64,000 nt of DNA from Thamnaconus septentrionalis. Its lineage: Eukaryota > Chordata > Actinopteri > Tetraodontiformes > Monacanthidae. The stretch is from the NCBI GenBank assembly GCA_009823395.1, contig CM020519.1, positions 15,972,501 through 16,036,500 of the forward strand, read 5' to 3'. Numbering within the stretch: position 1 is the first letter of the stretch; each line of letters begins with the position of its first letter. The translations under genes and the position numbers were made by a program. Below are positions 11,561 through 24,751 of the stretch, in pieces. Under the pieces are notes generated by a model that searched no databases, was not told the origin of the DNA, and worked only from the letters and a program-made list of their open reading frames with translations.

Positions 11561-12440
11561 TAATTACGGCTCCACCTCGCAACCGGGGTCAATCGAGGTG
11601 GAGGAGGAAAAGTCGAGCCTGGGAAGCGAGGCCGAAGTTTGTTTTGGGGGCGCAGGTGTTGTTCGTTGAGACCCCTTCGTCGGAAAAAACGCTTGGACGT
11701 CCGCCAGGGGGCGACCTTTACCCGCCTCTGTAAATTTCACAGGTACGTTGTTGGGTTTCGCAAAGACGATAAAGAAGCGAATAAAAAGTGCCGCCTCATA
11801 AATTTCCAAGCATCTGATAAAAGTCCTCGTCGGACATGTTTGATAACCGTATCCCTTATCAGGAGTCTGTTTATTCATTTATTTTGAAAAAATAAAAACG
11901 ATAAAAAAAAAAAAAAATAGAGTCAGCGTGATTGACTGGAGGGGAAATAGAGGCTCTGGTCTGGCGGCTGCAGTGTACCGATACCGGGGTAGTGGTTCCT
12001 CTGCAACTAAATGTTTCCTTCAACTCCAAGATAAGAAGTTCTATTGCGCTTAAAAAAAAGGAGGGGAGCGAGTTGCCGGGACGTACGGATCGAAGAACTT
12101 TAAGATTGAACAGGAAGCCAGCAGACTCAGATCCAAGAGCCTCATTTCAAGGCAGACGTCCTCTAAAATTCATGATTTGAAGGAAGGAAAAAACGACATA
12201 CAGAAATCATTACAACAATCAATGTGCATCCTTGAACATCAAATATCTCTGCGCGGCACCGGGGAAGCTGGAGGGGAGGGAGGCTGCATCTCCCTCTGTG
12301 TTGCCGCGGTGACTCAGCAGTGGGAGGTGACGGATTGGTGGAATAATGAACAGCGACGCGGCGGCTGACTTTGTCTCTATTTTTCTTGTGCTCCTCAAAC
12401 GTCTTGGATCCTGGAGAGCAGTCGTCGCTCACGCACGGGA
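11561..12440. other. Unassigned sequence with a 10-base-stem hairpin
   Basis: CTCCACCTCG at 11570-11579 pairs perfectly with CGAGGTGGAG at 11594-11603 across a 14-base loop. A homopolymer lies near 11904. No gene is recognised. Confidence 0.5.
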
Positions 12441-12850
12441 ACTGCTCTGAGCGAGCGCGACTAAAACAAACAGGTTTGACTGGTTCGGCCCCTCCTAGCC
12501 CTCCCCCTTCCCTCCACTACCCCCGCCCCCGCCACCTCCACCACCCCCGAGTGACTTCCGCGCCTCCTTGTGATCCCGGAGCCTTTCTTGTTCCGTCACG
12601 CTTTTCTTTACTTATTAATCCGTCCGCCGTCTCACTGAGGCTTTGATGCCGGCGATGGCGCCGCCGCCGTCCCGATTCTGTCACCGTGGAACCTTGCGAA
12701 AGGTGCCATTGTTGACGGGCACGACGAAGGCCAGGGGGGGGGGGGTGAGAGCTTCGCCGTGACAAAGGCGAGAGGGACGTTTGCTGACAAATTCTGAAGT
12801 AGCGTCTCGGCTGGAGCACTGGGGCGAAGGTGTGAGACGGGTGTGAGTTT
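12441..12850. promoter_or_regulatory. CpG-rich patch with a polypyrimidine tract
   Basis: The plus strand carries a C-rich tract at 12487-12550 (G-rich on the other strand), followed by CpG-rich sequence such as CCGGCGATGGCGCCGCCG near 12649 and a G11 run near 12735. Promoter function is possible but there is no start-site or exon evidence. Confidence 0.3.
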
Positions 12851-13044
12851 CCGATGTCGTCAGGTTCCAGTCACTGTGCCTCGGTGAGGTGTGTAAGTCT
12901 TTTTTTTTACCCTCTCCTCCGCATGAGGCCCTCTGTAATCCCTCTCCGAGGAAAAAAAAAACGAGCCTTCCCCTTTGTGATTCCCACAAGTGGGAGTCTG
13001 GCGGGATGGCAAACGTGTGAGGAACAGCTCAGCGGGGTTGGAGC
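12851..13044. other. Unassigned sequence
   Basis: Contains T and A homopolymers near 12900 and 12952. Nothing else is recognised. Confidence 0.5.
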
Positions 13045-13500
13045 CATAGGTGGCAAAAGCATTCACTTTCTGTACTGGAGTAAAAGTACAGACACTTTTA
13101 CAAAATAATACCCTGGTAAAAGTTAAAGTACTTATTCAACACCTTTACTCAAGTAAAAGTAAGAAATTACAGGTTCTGAAATGTCATTAAGTAAAAAGTA
13201 AAATATAAATAATAAATAAAATAAAAATCTGCAATTAATGAAACATTAGACAGCTAATGTTGTTTTCTATGTTTTTACTGTACTGAAAACCTACTGAACA
13301 GCGACCCCAAAGCCGAAACACTCTAAAATATTATCTCTCTAAAACATGATTCACGGATTAGAAAGTACAGATATGTGTACAAATGTAGGGAGTAAAAGTA
13401 AAAAGTCGTCAGAAAAGGAAATACTTAAGTATGGATAACTGAAAAAAAATCTACTTAAGTACTGTATAGTAACAAAGTATTTGTATTTTGCATCTTAGCC
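13045..13500 (+). mobile_element. hAT-like non-autonomous element, copy 2
   Basis: The start CATAGGTGGCAAAAGCATTC aligns with CAGAGGTGTCAAAAGTATTT of copy 3. Shared internal landmarks are CTTTACTCAAGTAAAAGTAA, ACAGGTTCTGAAATGT, CCCCAAAGCCGA (CCCCGAAGACGA in copy 1) and GGGAGTAAAAGTAAAAAGTC. The right end, rich in TTAAGTACTG and ending near TTTTGCATCT, is inverted relative to the left. About 455 bp with no coding frame. Probably moved by a transposase encoded elsewhere. Confidence 0.7.
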
Positions 13501-15000
13501 GGCAGTGGCAACTCACACTGCGGTCGGCCTGTCAAAAGGCTCTTGTGTCGACACAGCGCCTCCCTCCAAACATGTCTGGTAATGGAGCAGTCAAATAACA
13601 GATGACAGCGTGATGTAAATGATTAATCGGGAATATTTGCTTTGTTTCACTCACGGTTGAGAGACCCGTATCCTCCAGCGACAGCGGATTTCTGCGTGTG
13701 TCATTTGATTCATCCGCCCAGACAAACTGGAGAGAGGCTATTTCAGAGATGGCGGCCATCCCAGTTGAAAATGACTTTGGATGGCAGTCAAGGGCGACGG
13801 CGAACACTCGCCGGTCTCGTGCACGCTAGCCGGCCAGAGACGCCGTCCAGCCATCCGTCGTCTCCAGCACGGCGCGGGATTGTGCTATTACGGAAAGTGC
13901 GGAGAGCCGGAATGACGACGTTTCGAAGGAATGGGCCGAACAGATGGTGGTCGCCATAGTTTCTCCCGGGCTGTGCTCAGGAACGCCATTGGGCGTTTTG
14001 ATATTCCAAGTTTGAGACCCGAATGCCCTCTTAGCGGCTTCACTCCTCACACATCTGAGCCGCTATTCATAAACGACGCTGAGATTTGCAATTAATAGCT
14101 CTCCACAAGAGGTTAGCCGCGAGTAACAGAATCAAATCACAAGCTAATTTGGAGCCAAGTCTTGATGAAGTGAAGTGTCATCCAAGGAGGAACGATATGG
14201 ATTGCTAAGCCATCGGATATTGACGCAGGAAGGTTACCCCGACTGGAACATTTAATCAAGCTTTCAGGGACCGTGCTCATGCTGTGCACTTTACCGTCGG
14301 GTGTGCAAAATGGCTGCGCGTTTGATTGAATAATGAAGGCTGAACCCTTGCCAGCCCACAACACTTTGCCATCAATCAACGACTTACATTTCAATTGTTG
14401 GACTTGAACATTTTACAGGTATTTCATGAGTTGTTACACATATTTATGACAACGGAGATAACAGAGAACAGAGAAGTAGCAATGAAATATTCAAATATTT
14501 TAGAAAGTAATATGATAAAAAGAAAAAAAAATACCACCATGAGCAAAACTTGGAAGTATACATTTTGGAATGTAAGATAAGAAATAAAGTAGTGGAATAA
14601 TTTTTGGCACCAGAAAGAAAAAAGAGACTGCAGAAAAATGGAAATAAATTATGCTGGGGTGAGAAGCGGGACACAAGTTTTATCAGCAGAAATCAATAGC
14701 CTGTCATAGCATAAAGAGTTTGACTAGCACGCAATGAAAGGTTCCTAATAAGGTGATAGTCAAGAGTTTAAATAGTTAATATATGGAGCCAAAAGCAATC
14801 CTGGAAAATTATTGTGATAGAAGGCTAATGATCCATTTACATAAAGGGAAGAAATGGCAGAGCATGGTGACCTTTAGAAGAAAATATTCAGCTGCTCAGA
14901 AAAAAGTGACAATGAACATTATCGGGAATTGTGGAGAAACCCGAATTTATTTTAAGTGAACCTGCAAGCTTAGCTTTTCATGTTAACATTTGTTTGATTT
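13501..15000. other. Unassigned sequence
   Basis: The first half is moderately CpG-rich (13780-13960); the second half is A-rich and AT-rich (14400-14700). No gene, RNA or recognised repeat. Confidence 0.5.
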
Positions 15001-16841
15001 TGTCCACATATTTAAGTACATTAAGTACCCCCCGTCCCCCGTTGTGAGGAGTTCATACCTGCTCTTACTTGATGACAATCACTGCTTTACCCCCGCTGGC
15101 CTTCCACAGCTTGCGGCATGAGAAATTCCTCTTGCACCTTGCATTCTTTTAGCCTGTTCAATCAGAATGCAAGTGCTGTGGATCCGCACCCGCCTCCCTC
15201 ACATTCTTCCAGCTTGCAGCACTGTCATCATGTCGAGCCCAATGATTACAATGTGAGAGCAGAATATTCCAGTGGTAGTGCTCAACTAAAATAGCTACAG
15301 TTAGAGTACAGTAAAAATCAGGGATTGCATAATTTCCCAGAATACTCCAACTAAATATATCTGCATTAGCAAACGCAGTTACACCTGTATAATATATTTG
15401 AAGAGCCCTACAAATGGATGTTCTGTCAATTTTCAGAAGTTCTTCTTTTAAAATTAATTAAAACTCATATAAGAAAATTCAAAAAAATAGATTTATTGTT
15501 GATTTGCTACACGTTTGATTTGTGGTCCATTTAAAACAGAATAAAAAGTTAAAGCAAGGCTGCTGAAATACTGTCTAAACAGTTTATTCTACTTCTGAGC
15601 ATCAAGCAGCTGATCTGCTGGCGTTTGATCTATTACTCCTGTCTAAAACTTCATTTTTAGACTTCATTCTAAAAAAGATGGCCAAACCAGTTTTGTACTT
15701 CCCCTTTTCTACCTCAGCTGCTGAATAGCAGCATTTTTTTTTCTTTGCAAATTTTTTTTCTAAGCATTTATATATATGAAGAAAGGGAACCTCTTCATAT
15801 ATCTTCTTATCTTCAATGTAAAAGCACTAAGCAACTTCTGCCCATATGCATTCATCTCAAAGAGGTAGTGCAATTCATTATTCCAAGCTGCATCTCTGTG
15901 GTTTGATGAAAAATAACCCAGGACAAACTGCTCTTGACAAATGCTGCTGCCATTTTAGTCATTTATTCATGATCATACTCATGAAGATTAAAGCAGCTTG
16001 AGTTCGCCGCGGCCGCCGAGACTGTAAGGTTTTATGTTTTCAGTGCTGAAATATTTTAGCGAGAGCAACTTTGGGGAAAATTGTGAAGGTGCTTTCTGCT
16101 GCCGAACGGCACTTATTCATTATAAATGAGACCAATGCAACATGGAGAACCGGAGGGTTTTGACAGTAAATCTAAATCCTAGGATTGATACACGTCATCC
16201 TTTGGCTGCGATTTGATTTGCGTTTCTTTTCCTGTCTCTTGATGCGGCACGGATCCGTCGGCGAGCGAGCGAGTATCTGAATGAATGCTTCTCTTCACTG
16301 CTAAAGAGAGATAGAGTTCTGCGGTGTTCAGTGGAGGGTCTAAATCTGAAAGACACGCAGTGTCTTCACTCTCCGATTCTGCTTGCATTTGTTCATCAGT
16401 AGCAATGTCAACATCTCATCTCGTCATAATAACTAGGTCACCATGTTTTGTTTGGCAACCATCATGTATTTGTTGTACCGGCCAACACAAAACCTGGGAG
16501 ATGGCGGGACAGCGTGTCGTTTCATAGCTATTTCACTGCAAGCGTCGTAAAAATACATCAAATGCACAGTCAACAAATTTGACTCTGTTACTGCAAACTA
16601 TATATGTCATATGTCAGATAGCAGAAAGCGGATATTAGAATTACACACAGTAGTTGACAAAAAAAATTTCAAAGACTTGTTTTTTTCATTTGACCTTTGT
16701 ATGTATATTTAGGGGATTTCTTCTTTCTCCAGAGCAACCTGTCTGACTGACATGAAACAACAATTAGTAACAGACAGATGGATCAATACAATTAATAAAA
16801 ACAATTAAGCAAGAGTGCCAAGTGGAAGCAGAGTAAATGGT
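15001..16841. other. Unassigned sequence, mostly AT-rich
   Basis: No transposon termini, simple repeats of note or credible coding frames were seen. The balanced composition around 15050-15260 and 15880-16150 resembles non-coding sequence that can be conserved, but this cannot be tested here. Confidence 0.45.
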
Positions 16842-17117
16842 CCATCCATTTTTCGATCATGGCTTATCCTGCACTCTGGGTGTTAGAGGTGCTGGAGCCC
16901 AGCTCAGCTAGCGTGGGGCGAAGGACAATTAGTCAATTGATTACATGGCTTCACAGATACAAATACAAATCCACATTCACACCTATGGATGATTTAAAGT
17001 TACTAATTATTTACACTGGCAGAAGTAGAACATGTAAACTTAACGCAGAAAGAGCCCGGTAATCAAACCCACAAACTTCTTGCAATGAGAAGGCAGTGCA
17101 GCACTATGGTAACACCC
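16842..17117 (-). mobile_element. tRNA-headed SINE-like copy, near full length, minus strand
   Basis: Read on the minus strand, this has the same block order as the copies at 53600 and 56915: a head with TAACCATAG..GCTGCACTGCC, a B-box-like GTGGGTTTGATTACCGGG, the CATGTTCTAC block, then a tail with the GCTGGAGC.. block ending in ATGGATGG near 16842. The plus strand starts CCATCCATTTTTCG and reaches GCACTATGGTAACACC. Divergence is high, so it is old. No coding frame is meaningful. Confidence 0.65.
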
Positions 17118-18549
17118 CATTAAATCTGATTAATGATGACTAGGTAAAAACCAGATTAAAAAAAAATATTCATTGCTTTACCCAGTGTAGCTAAAAATAA
17201 TTTAAAATCCCCAATTGGAATTGCGTTTGACAGAGTGAGATCCTCTGATATATTTCAGTTCAAAGGGTCAAAAAGGGAGAATATTGGGGAAAGTTTCTGT
17301 GCAGACGAAATTTACTCTGAAGGTAATGGAGACCAGAGAGTCATGACTTTGTCTGCGCAGTTTGTAGTACTTTTATAAATGTATAAATACATAGGGACGG
17401 AAGGCAAGGATGGATTTGCAATTAAAGTTATACCAAAGTAGCTGTCTGTATGTGTATAATGAAGAAGAGTTGGCCAGAGACTGTAAAGGGCAGTGGTCCA
17501 CCGCAATAAACAACATCCAGCATCTGCAAAGAGCTGCTGGCTGTATTCATGTAAACAAATCAGCCGTAAGTGCGAAGAAGTGTAAGTGTAAGTAAATGTT
17601 CACAGACATTGAATAAAAAGGAAAATTATTTTCTACAAAGAATCATTATTGTCACTTTACTCTACGGTAATCTACATAAAGATGCCATGCCAAGGTATTT
17701 ATGAGAGGCCAAAAACCCTGTAGCGATGTCCTGGGCTGATATTATAGGTCTGCCTGCTCTTTCGTTTTTGTTGCAGGAGCAACATTCCCTCTGTCTTCTC
17801 CACATTTAACCACTGTTTGAGGTGGAACTGCTGGTAACTGGATTGCACTAAATGGTAACTGCAGCTGTTCCAAATTGTACCAAAAAAGAAAAGAAAAGAA
17901 AAAAAAAACAGAAAGGGGGACCGACCACTTCCTGCAACACATCAAGTGTAAAGGGAATTGGACCGAAGATTCGGCCCTGTGGGACACTGTTGAAGAGATT
18001 TGCATAAGTGGACTGGACACCAGTGTGCCGTGTACCGTTTGGCTAAATTCATTTTGGCCTCACCTACACTGTCGAAGACACTAGACCAGTCGATGAGAAG
18101 TTGCTTCGCATCCTGGTTGTTTATGTAAATCCTTTTGTAGATGCATAAACAATACTCTGGAAGGAGGATCAGTCTAAGCTGCCAAATACAAAAAGAAACA
18201 CTCATTTTTTTTCTTTTACACTTGAGAAAATGCTCAAATTTGAAACAGGCTTTCCGAGAGATTACGACTGGTCACTCCAGACAGCATTCAGGTCAATCCC
18301 TGTGTGTGTTCCGGTATTTGATAACGGATTTTTATTGTGGACATACGATGTGCGGTGATAAGTGAGAACTGATGTGTGTTACCTTTGAGATACCGCAGGC
18401 TTAAAAGACTGTTATCTAATAACATCTTTATTGGTTCATAGCTCTGTGAACACTCACGTAGGGGGCCGGCGAGCGCTAAGCCTAGAAAAGCGAGGACTCA
18501 CAAAAAGCACCATCAATAGAGGCTGTTAAAGGTTTATTTCCCCCCACCC
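17118..18549. other. Unassigned sequence
   Basis: A/G-rich tract at 17880-17920. GGGGGCCGGCGAGCG near 18462 recurs in similar form at 24401 and 24500. No gene or complete repeat is recognised. Confidence 0.45.
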
Positions 18550-18565
18550 CACACACACACACACA
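18550..18565. repeat. (AC)n microsatellite, short
   Basis: Eight AC units following a C-rich run. Confidence 0.9.
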
Positions 18566-19190
18566 TCCTATCGGGGAAAAACAACCCAGAGAAAATATGA
18601 CACAATGTCACTTGCTATTTCTCTCTTGTACTTTGTGTGTACTGGTGGATGTGTCACTCTGTAAATCCAGAGGGGACCAATAGGGAGCAGCGTCCCCTTA
18701 CCTCCAAAGCTGGCTGCGCTGACCAGCTGACAATGCCCCATCACATTTGGTGACCGTCCAGTCTTGGCTGCGCCCGCACTTTGTTTACTGCAGACTTGAA
18801 ATTAAAACAAAGCCCACATCCGGAGGATGACTGCATGCCTCATCACAGTTCCTCATCTGGAAAAACAAACAGACAAGTTAGAAAAGAGTTGTCAGAGTCT
18901 CTTCGACTGTACTGGCACTATCTCCCAAAGACATTGTCATCATTGACTCAGATGCTGCACTTTGCAAAAACAACAGACCCGGAGCTCATATGGCTCTCTT
19001 TTGAGTTGGGGCACGGGGACGCTCAGCGTGGCAGAGACGACAGCTTGATTCATGCCAGTGGATGCCAAAGAAATTCGGGCAAGTTCAAAATCACTGCCCA
19101 GACAGACCATAAGGCTTGCAGCCTGATGCCAAGTTCCGGTCCACACTTCACAGAGAAATATGACCAGTTGCTCCTTTGGCTGGGCAGCAA
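18566..19190. other. Unassigned sequence
   Basis: A 156-codon open frame crosses this stretch but opens with TTG and ends through a (CTG)n tract, so it is not annotated as a gene. No other feature is seen. Confidence 0.5.
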
Positions 19191-19215
19191 CTGCTGCTGC
19201 TGCTGCTGCTGCTGC
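19191..19215. repeat. (CTG)8 trinucleotide repeat
   Basis: Eight CTG units. They translate as poly-Cys, poly-Leu or poly-Ala in different frames, inflating open frames on both strands. Confidence 0.92.
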
Positions 19216-22073
19216 GCTGTTTGCAATGCGAATGGACCCACAAAGACTTAGAATAAGAGCTCAATGTGATAAATGTATCTTTATATTTTCAATTTCCAAA
19301 TACTCAAGTGGCACTAACCGAGAGGGTGAAAGAATTTTCCTTGTGCTGGGATTTTTTTTTTTTTTTTTTTTTTTATATCATCTTTTGCTGTCTTCACCAC
19401 CTTGTCTAACAGGTTTGTTAAGAGGTTTTCTTACAAGGCAAAGTAGAAGGTCGAACACAAAATAACACTGAAGCAAAAGTCAGAGGACAACATTGAACCT
19501 AAACCAGTAACATTACAACTATTTAAACAAAAAGACAAAAAGTCATCATGAAAAGGAAGAGGATTGTCAACACAAGGAATTATATATTGACAAATGTCTG
19601 GTTTGAAATAACAGAAGTGAAACTACACAGGAAGAAAATAACACTTCAGGAATGATTGCGTTGTTCGATAGTTGTTACTTCTGGAATTGTTGTGTTGCTT
19701 CGCTAACATCACCAAGCTTTTCACAGAATCAATTGGGCAAGTGATGGTTTGCTTGCATATACATGGGTTTCTAGAAGTAGGTCCTAGATACATTAAAAGT
19801 ATCATTTTTTTGCACCTTAAGGTGGTTTATGGTGTGACCACATGAGGCCAAAGTCACATCAGACTCAAAACCAATGTGAAGAGAATGAATAGTTCAAAAA
19901 TGGAGAGCCATTTTATTCACTTGTGAGTCGTGACTCTTTTTCTCTCGACTATCTTCTCACTCCTACTGCAGGCGGCGTAACGGCAAAGACGAGACCAGAC
20001 AACACGTCCGCTATTCAAAATCAATTTGGATTCCTAGACAGCAAAATATTGGTGAATCAATGTGGAAACCTGACACTGAAGTTATACAAAAAGCGAAAAA
20101 CATGTTTGACATTCAAAAAGCATGAGTTTTTCAATAATTGATGACCTTTAATCAATGCTCATTTTTGTTTGAACATTTTGCATTGTTATCTGGACTACTT
20201 TCTCAGTCCGTTATCCTCAGCCTATTCGATATGACAGTAGTTTGTTTCTATTGTTTGTTTTACCTCCTGTATCAAATGTGTCCTCCAAAGGTTAATCAAC
20301 TGCTGTTTCTGTGGGAAGCAGCAGATTGGTGCATAAAGAGGATGTCAATGTTTATTTTTTCCCTTTCAAGATGTCTTCAAGGCTACACTTACTTTTTTAT
20401 TTCAGTTTTTTGGTCAACTCCGTTCAATGAGACACGGTTGGTGTATTGTGACGCATCTTCAGGTTCAATAAATCGGCACGCAGGCGGGGCTTTCATCACA
20501 TCTCGGGGGTCTTCTTCCACTTCTGTCACAAAGAGAGCAGCCCTGGGAGGCGATATTATTTTCCAAAAGCTCACATGATTTATGCATTCTTTTTTTTTCC
20601 CTTGGCTTTGTCAGGCTAATATATTCAGGTGAGAGCGTTTACCAGGCGAGCGACGGTTGAAAAGCTTCGGGCGTGTGATTCTCTCCTAAACAGAAAAACT
20701 TATCTTTGAGACGTTTATTGAGATTTTCTTCTTCTTGATCGTCCCCTCCTCCTTTTGCTCCGTTCTCTTCAGGGGAGGCCAAAGCCAATCATCTGAATCC
20801 TCTTGTCTCGCACCAACTGACTTCATATCCTCTTATGCTACATTCAAATATCTACACTTTGGACCTTCTATGGGCCTGCTGGTGTCCAATGAGCAAAAGG
20901 ATCTTGAAGACAGAGGCGTGTTATGGTCCAGGTATAGTACAAGCAGAGAGCAGCCTCACGGTATTCCTGCATCAAAGTGACATTTGAGTGATTCAATGTG
21001 CGTCTCAAACCCTCATTACCTTTTTCCCAGCCTTATTTCATTAGAAGAACTGTCATAATAATAATGATGTATTAATTGTAATGCTGGTGGAATCCTTTTG
21101 TGGTTCATGATTGAGCTTCATTTTTCACCAGGAGGCAAAACATCAACTACCAAGTTGAATTTTCCCATGATATAAATTAACATTATGATAATGGCTGTCG
21201 TCATTTTTTGCATTTGTTGCTATCAGAAGGCATTGTTTTTGCAATTTTACGGCATCTTCGTTTTGTGACTGTGGATTTAGCCACCCGAAACTACAGACAA
21301 AAGGCCCAAATGCCATTTCTGGAATTCTAATCTGGAAGGGGACTTTCACAACACAATCACAAGGGGGAGACTTCCACACCTTGGAACTCCTCCTCCAATC
21401 CGGGCTCTATTCCCCGCCACACTCTTGCATTTATATTTTGCTTGCCTCCCTCTGTCTCTCCGGTATACAAACAGGTTACAAAGAGGTTCCTCATGTTCCT
21501 CCTCCTCTCCTTTTTTTGTTTCTCCTTCTTGACAGTCACGGGAAAAGGCTGACATCTGCTTACCTAAAAGGAAGCACTTACACTGTTTCAAAGCCGGCAC
21601 AGAGGCATCCTGAATAATGACTGACGCACATCCTCCCAGTGAAAGAGAGGGCTTGCCGCATCATCCGTCTCCTCATCCAGCCCTGCAGCTGGACACACAA
21701 AACGTCTCTTTGGGTTGTTTTTTTTTTTCCTTCCAGTTTCCCCTCAACCAGGTGACCGCCATCTGATTGCGGAGGCAACTAGCGGGCAGAACGGATTGTT
21801 TACACACTGCAGCCTCTTTCAAACTGGCACAATGGAGCGAGGAAGTGGTCCTTGACCCAGTTAATTAAAATACTGGTGGAGATGTTACACAATAATGCCT
21901 TTGAAGTGTAAAAACAAACAAAAAAAAAAATCCCCCCACAAAACACAAAGCCTATTGATGTTTTCATACAAGCGTTTCCTCCTCAATAGCACCGTTTGAT
22001 TTCACTGAATCGCGGCAGAATGGAAAATTATGTTGCAGTGCACAAATAAAAGATGTACATAAGAATGAAACTG
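19216..22073. other. Unassigned sequence with homopolymers
   Basis: A T homopolymer lies at about 19351-19374 and another near 21719. Open frames of up to 146 codons (for example 20138-20578) show no family resemblance. No repeat termini or RNA genes were recognised in nearly 3 kb. Confidence 0.45.
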
Positions 22074-22102
22074 AATATATATATATACATATATATATAT
22101 AT
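22074..22102. repeat. (AT)n microsatellite, interrupted
   Basis: AT repeat with a single internal AC unit. Confidence 0.9.
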
Positions 22103-22219
22103 TATGTCCACATAATATATTTTTAATGCATTGTTTTGTTTTGTTTTTTCAAACGTATTATGTGGCCAGAGTTGCATCATGGCTTAGCCCTTGTGCAAAC
22201 CTTTGACACCACATCCATT

Positions 22220-22262
22220 CGGGATTCTATACTTTGGCCAGCAGGAACCGCCAAACCTGGTT
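22220..22262 (+). repeat. Dispersed repeat family, copy D (fragment)
   Basis: ATTCTATACTTTGGCCAGCA followed by GGAACCGCCAAACCTGGTTG matches the heads of copies B (59592), C (8236) and A (391). Similarity is lost after about 40 bases, so this is a truncated copy. Confidence 0.5.
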
Positions 22263-22888
22263 GTAAAAATGACCATGTCCATGGAGAACGGAGCCCTAAC
22301 GTCATGCCAATTCTGAAAAAAAAAAAAAAAAAAAAGTTGGTTGCACTTATTGGGAAAAAAATAAATAAATAATCGGAAAATGGGCTGTGATACATATGGT
22401 TGATCTAATTTTCAGTTAAAAGGGCCATAAAGTTGTGGATGCAGTTGGGTTGAGTGAGAAAACGTCCTCACAGCTTCTCCGCAAAGGATGCTGATTGGTC
22501 CAATCATTTTCAAAGGGTTAGGGTTAGGGCTGACTCTCAGTAATCCAGGTGAAGTACAAGGTCATCCTCTCAGCCAACTGTAAACCACCATCACACTCAC
22601 CATAAAGATGTTTTTGGAGAGATTTTATTTTCTGTCCTGTTATTCCTTGTTTTTCTGTTGACTTTCCAGTTTTATGAATAAAACATGTGAGATGTGTTCT
22701 GGTATTCTTCAGCATTGAGCAGTTGTCTCTGGGGTGACGGGCTCATGACTGCCTCGTCCTCTCTGCCAGCAGCAAACCGACAGACCGAGTGGCTGCTGCT
22801 GCTGCTGCCGTTGCTCGGAGGCCAAATCACATCATGTGTTTCACATGTCACAGTGCGGTTGCACACACATTTGTAAAGGGAACACGCT
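22263..22888. other. Unassigned sequence with small repeats
   Basis: An A homopolymer at about 22317-22335, a telomere-like GGGTTAGGGTTAGGG at 22515-22529 (only two and a half units) and a short (CTG)n run at 22792-22808. No gene is supported. Confidence 0.6.
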
Positions 22889-22913
22889 CACACACACACA
22901 CACACACACACAC
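22889..22913. repeat. (CA)n microsatellite
   Basis: About twelve CA units. Confidence 0.93.
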
Positions 22914-24573
22914 AGTGCACACAGCAAGTCTGAGGAAACCTGTTTCTGCACAGCATGCCACTTCATAGTTCCATAGTATCTCCTCCCAGACCTCAACGGG
23001 AAAGCCTGTCAAATTGTGGCAGCTTGTTTGTCACATTTGTGCTAATTAGCTTACATTGCGCAGTGGAAGCTAATTTCCAGAATCCACAGTGCACTGTATC
23101 TTTTGATCCCAGAGTCAACACTGGAGCACTTCAACTCACTCATCACGCAAAAAATCCCATCAAATATTTAATGTAATGTCGCCAAAAAAATTCTGCACGG
23201 TGTGTGTTTAGTTTTTACGAGCTTTTGAGAGATGTAAATGTGTTAATATGGACCAAAAGCTGATGTTTCCAGAACCTTGTTAAATCTTGGGAGCCACTAT
23301 ATCTGGCCACTTGCTCGTACTGGCTATCTAGGAGACTTCTTGGATGTGTCATGTGCTGAGATGAGGACAATGCATTCTTTTGCGGCAGCCAACTTTTTGG
23401 GTGATTTTTGATGGAAGCTGTCCAAATTCTAATTGGGTACGCTGTGTTGCACCAGCGCTAAATTGGATCGGGATTAATAAAGTAAAAATAAATATATGTT
23501 TGCCTTCTGCTGCCATATAACATAAATAGCACAGCACGCCAAACTAAGCAATTCACCTTTTTATTCATTTAATTGAATATTGTTTTTATGATCGCGGGTC
23601 GGATCTGTTGAATTTTCTAATTTGTGCCGCCTTCAAAAAAAAAAAAAAAGATCTATTAAAACATTGACTAAATACAAATTTCTTGCCTGACGGACATGGG
23701 GCATGCTTTCTCCCTTTTTATTTTTCTACTAGAAGTGAACAAATGAACTCAAAAGTTCTGTCTCTGGGCTCTTCGGGCAGCTTCTTCAACCTCATGATTC
23801 TCATTTTCTCTGACGTGCACTGTGAGCTGCAAGGTCTTACAGAGACAGGTGCGTGCCTTCCTTCATCAAGCTCAACCAATTTCATTCACTACAGCTGGTG
23901 TGGAACCGTCTTGAGGATGATCACAATAAATAGACAGCCAATTCAACATTAAAATCAAATTCAGTCCTGTGGCTTTTTTCCCCCCATTTTTTATTTTTGA
24001 TCTGAGCCTAAAAATGAAACATAAGAAAGACAACTTATTTTTTTCTCTTCATTTTTTTGTAGCGCATTCAGAAACAAATACCAAAAAACAATCTGCCACT
24101 TTTTGCCACTCTTTTTTTCCATGGAAATTGAAAATGGAAAGAAGAAAATGATACACAGATTATACATGAGGCACCGTTTTCTTATTTGAATCAAATTGCA
24201 AAAATGAATACATTTTCGTGTTTTCCTGTAAAAATGGGGTGCTGTGTGTCCATAAATGAGGGGGAGAAAACTGAGTTTAAGCAAACGGCAATGACAAAAA
24301 CAAAGAGGGAAAAACTTCAGAGGGTCTGAACACTTTCCGTGCCCGCACTAAATATGTGTCTTGAACATTTTCAAATAAGCGCTTTTTTCTTAATAAAGTG
24401 GCCGGCGAGAGTTCACTGCCTTGTGAAGAACTGAAGCAGTTCTAAAGGCACAAGGAAGTCCAAACTACTGGTGCGGGCGAGGTGCTGTACTCAATAAAGC
24501 GGCCGGCGAGCGTATATATTGCTCCACTCAATGGTTTATTTCTGGAGCTCACCTGCTGGGAACAAGCTGTTGA

Positions 24574-24576
<3 letters not shown>
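22914..24576. other. Unassigned sequence
   Basis: An A homopolymer lies near 23636-23650. AATAAAG(T/C)GGCCGGCGAG occurs at about 24394 and 24493, a 99-base spacing, suggesting a local duplication too decayed to delimit. No gene is recognised. Confidence 0.45.

Positions 24577-24653
<77 letters not shown>
24577..24653. repeat. (TA)n microsatellite, about 38 units
   Basis: Uninterrupted TA run of 77 bases. It creates the Ile-Tyr repeat in several long open frames on both strands. Such runs are prone to length change and cruciform extrusion. Confidence 0.97.
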
Positions 24654-24655
<2 letters not shown>

Positions 24656-24713
24656 ACCTGCCACCCCTCCCCCTCCCCTGCATCTGCAGTGCAATGCTGA
24701 TGGATCGTCCCCT

Positions 24714-24750
<37 letters not shown>
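24714..24750. repeat. (GACA)n microsatellite, about 9 units
   Basis: Tetranucleotide GACA run lying 60 bases from the (TA)n tract. Confidence 0.96.

Positions 24751-24751
<1 letters not shown>

Noticed and set aside
18781..19251. 156-codon plus-strand frame ending in poly-cysteine
   Set aside because: It starts with TTG and its end is a (CTG)n repeat; no family resemblance.
22515..22529. Interstitial telomeric repeat
   Set aside because: Only two and a half TTAGGG units, which is unremarkable by chance.
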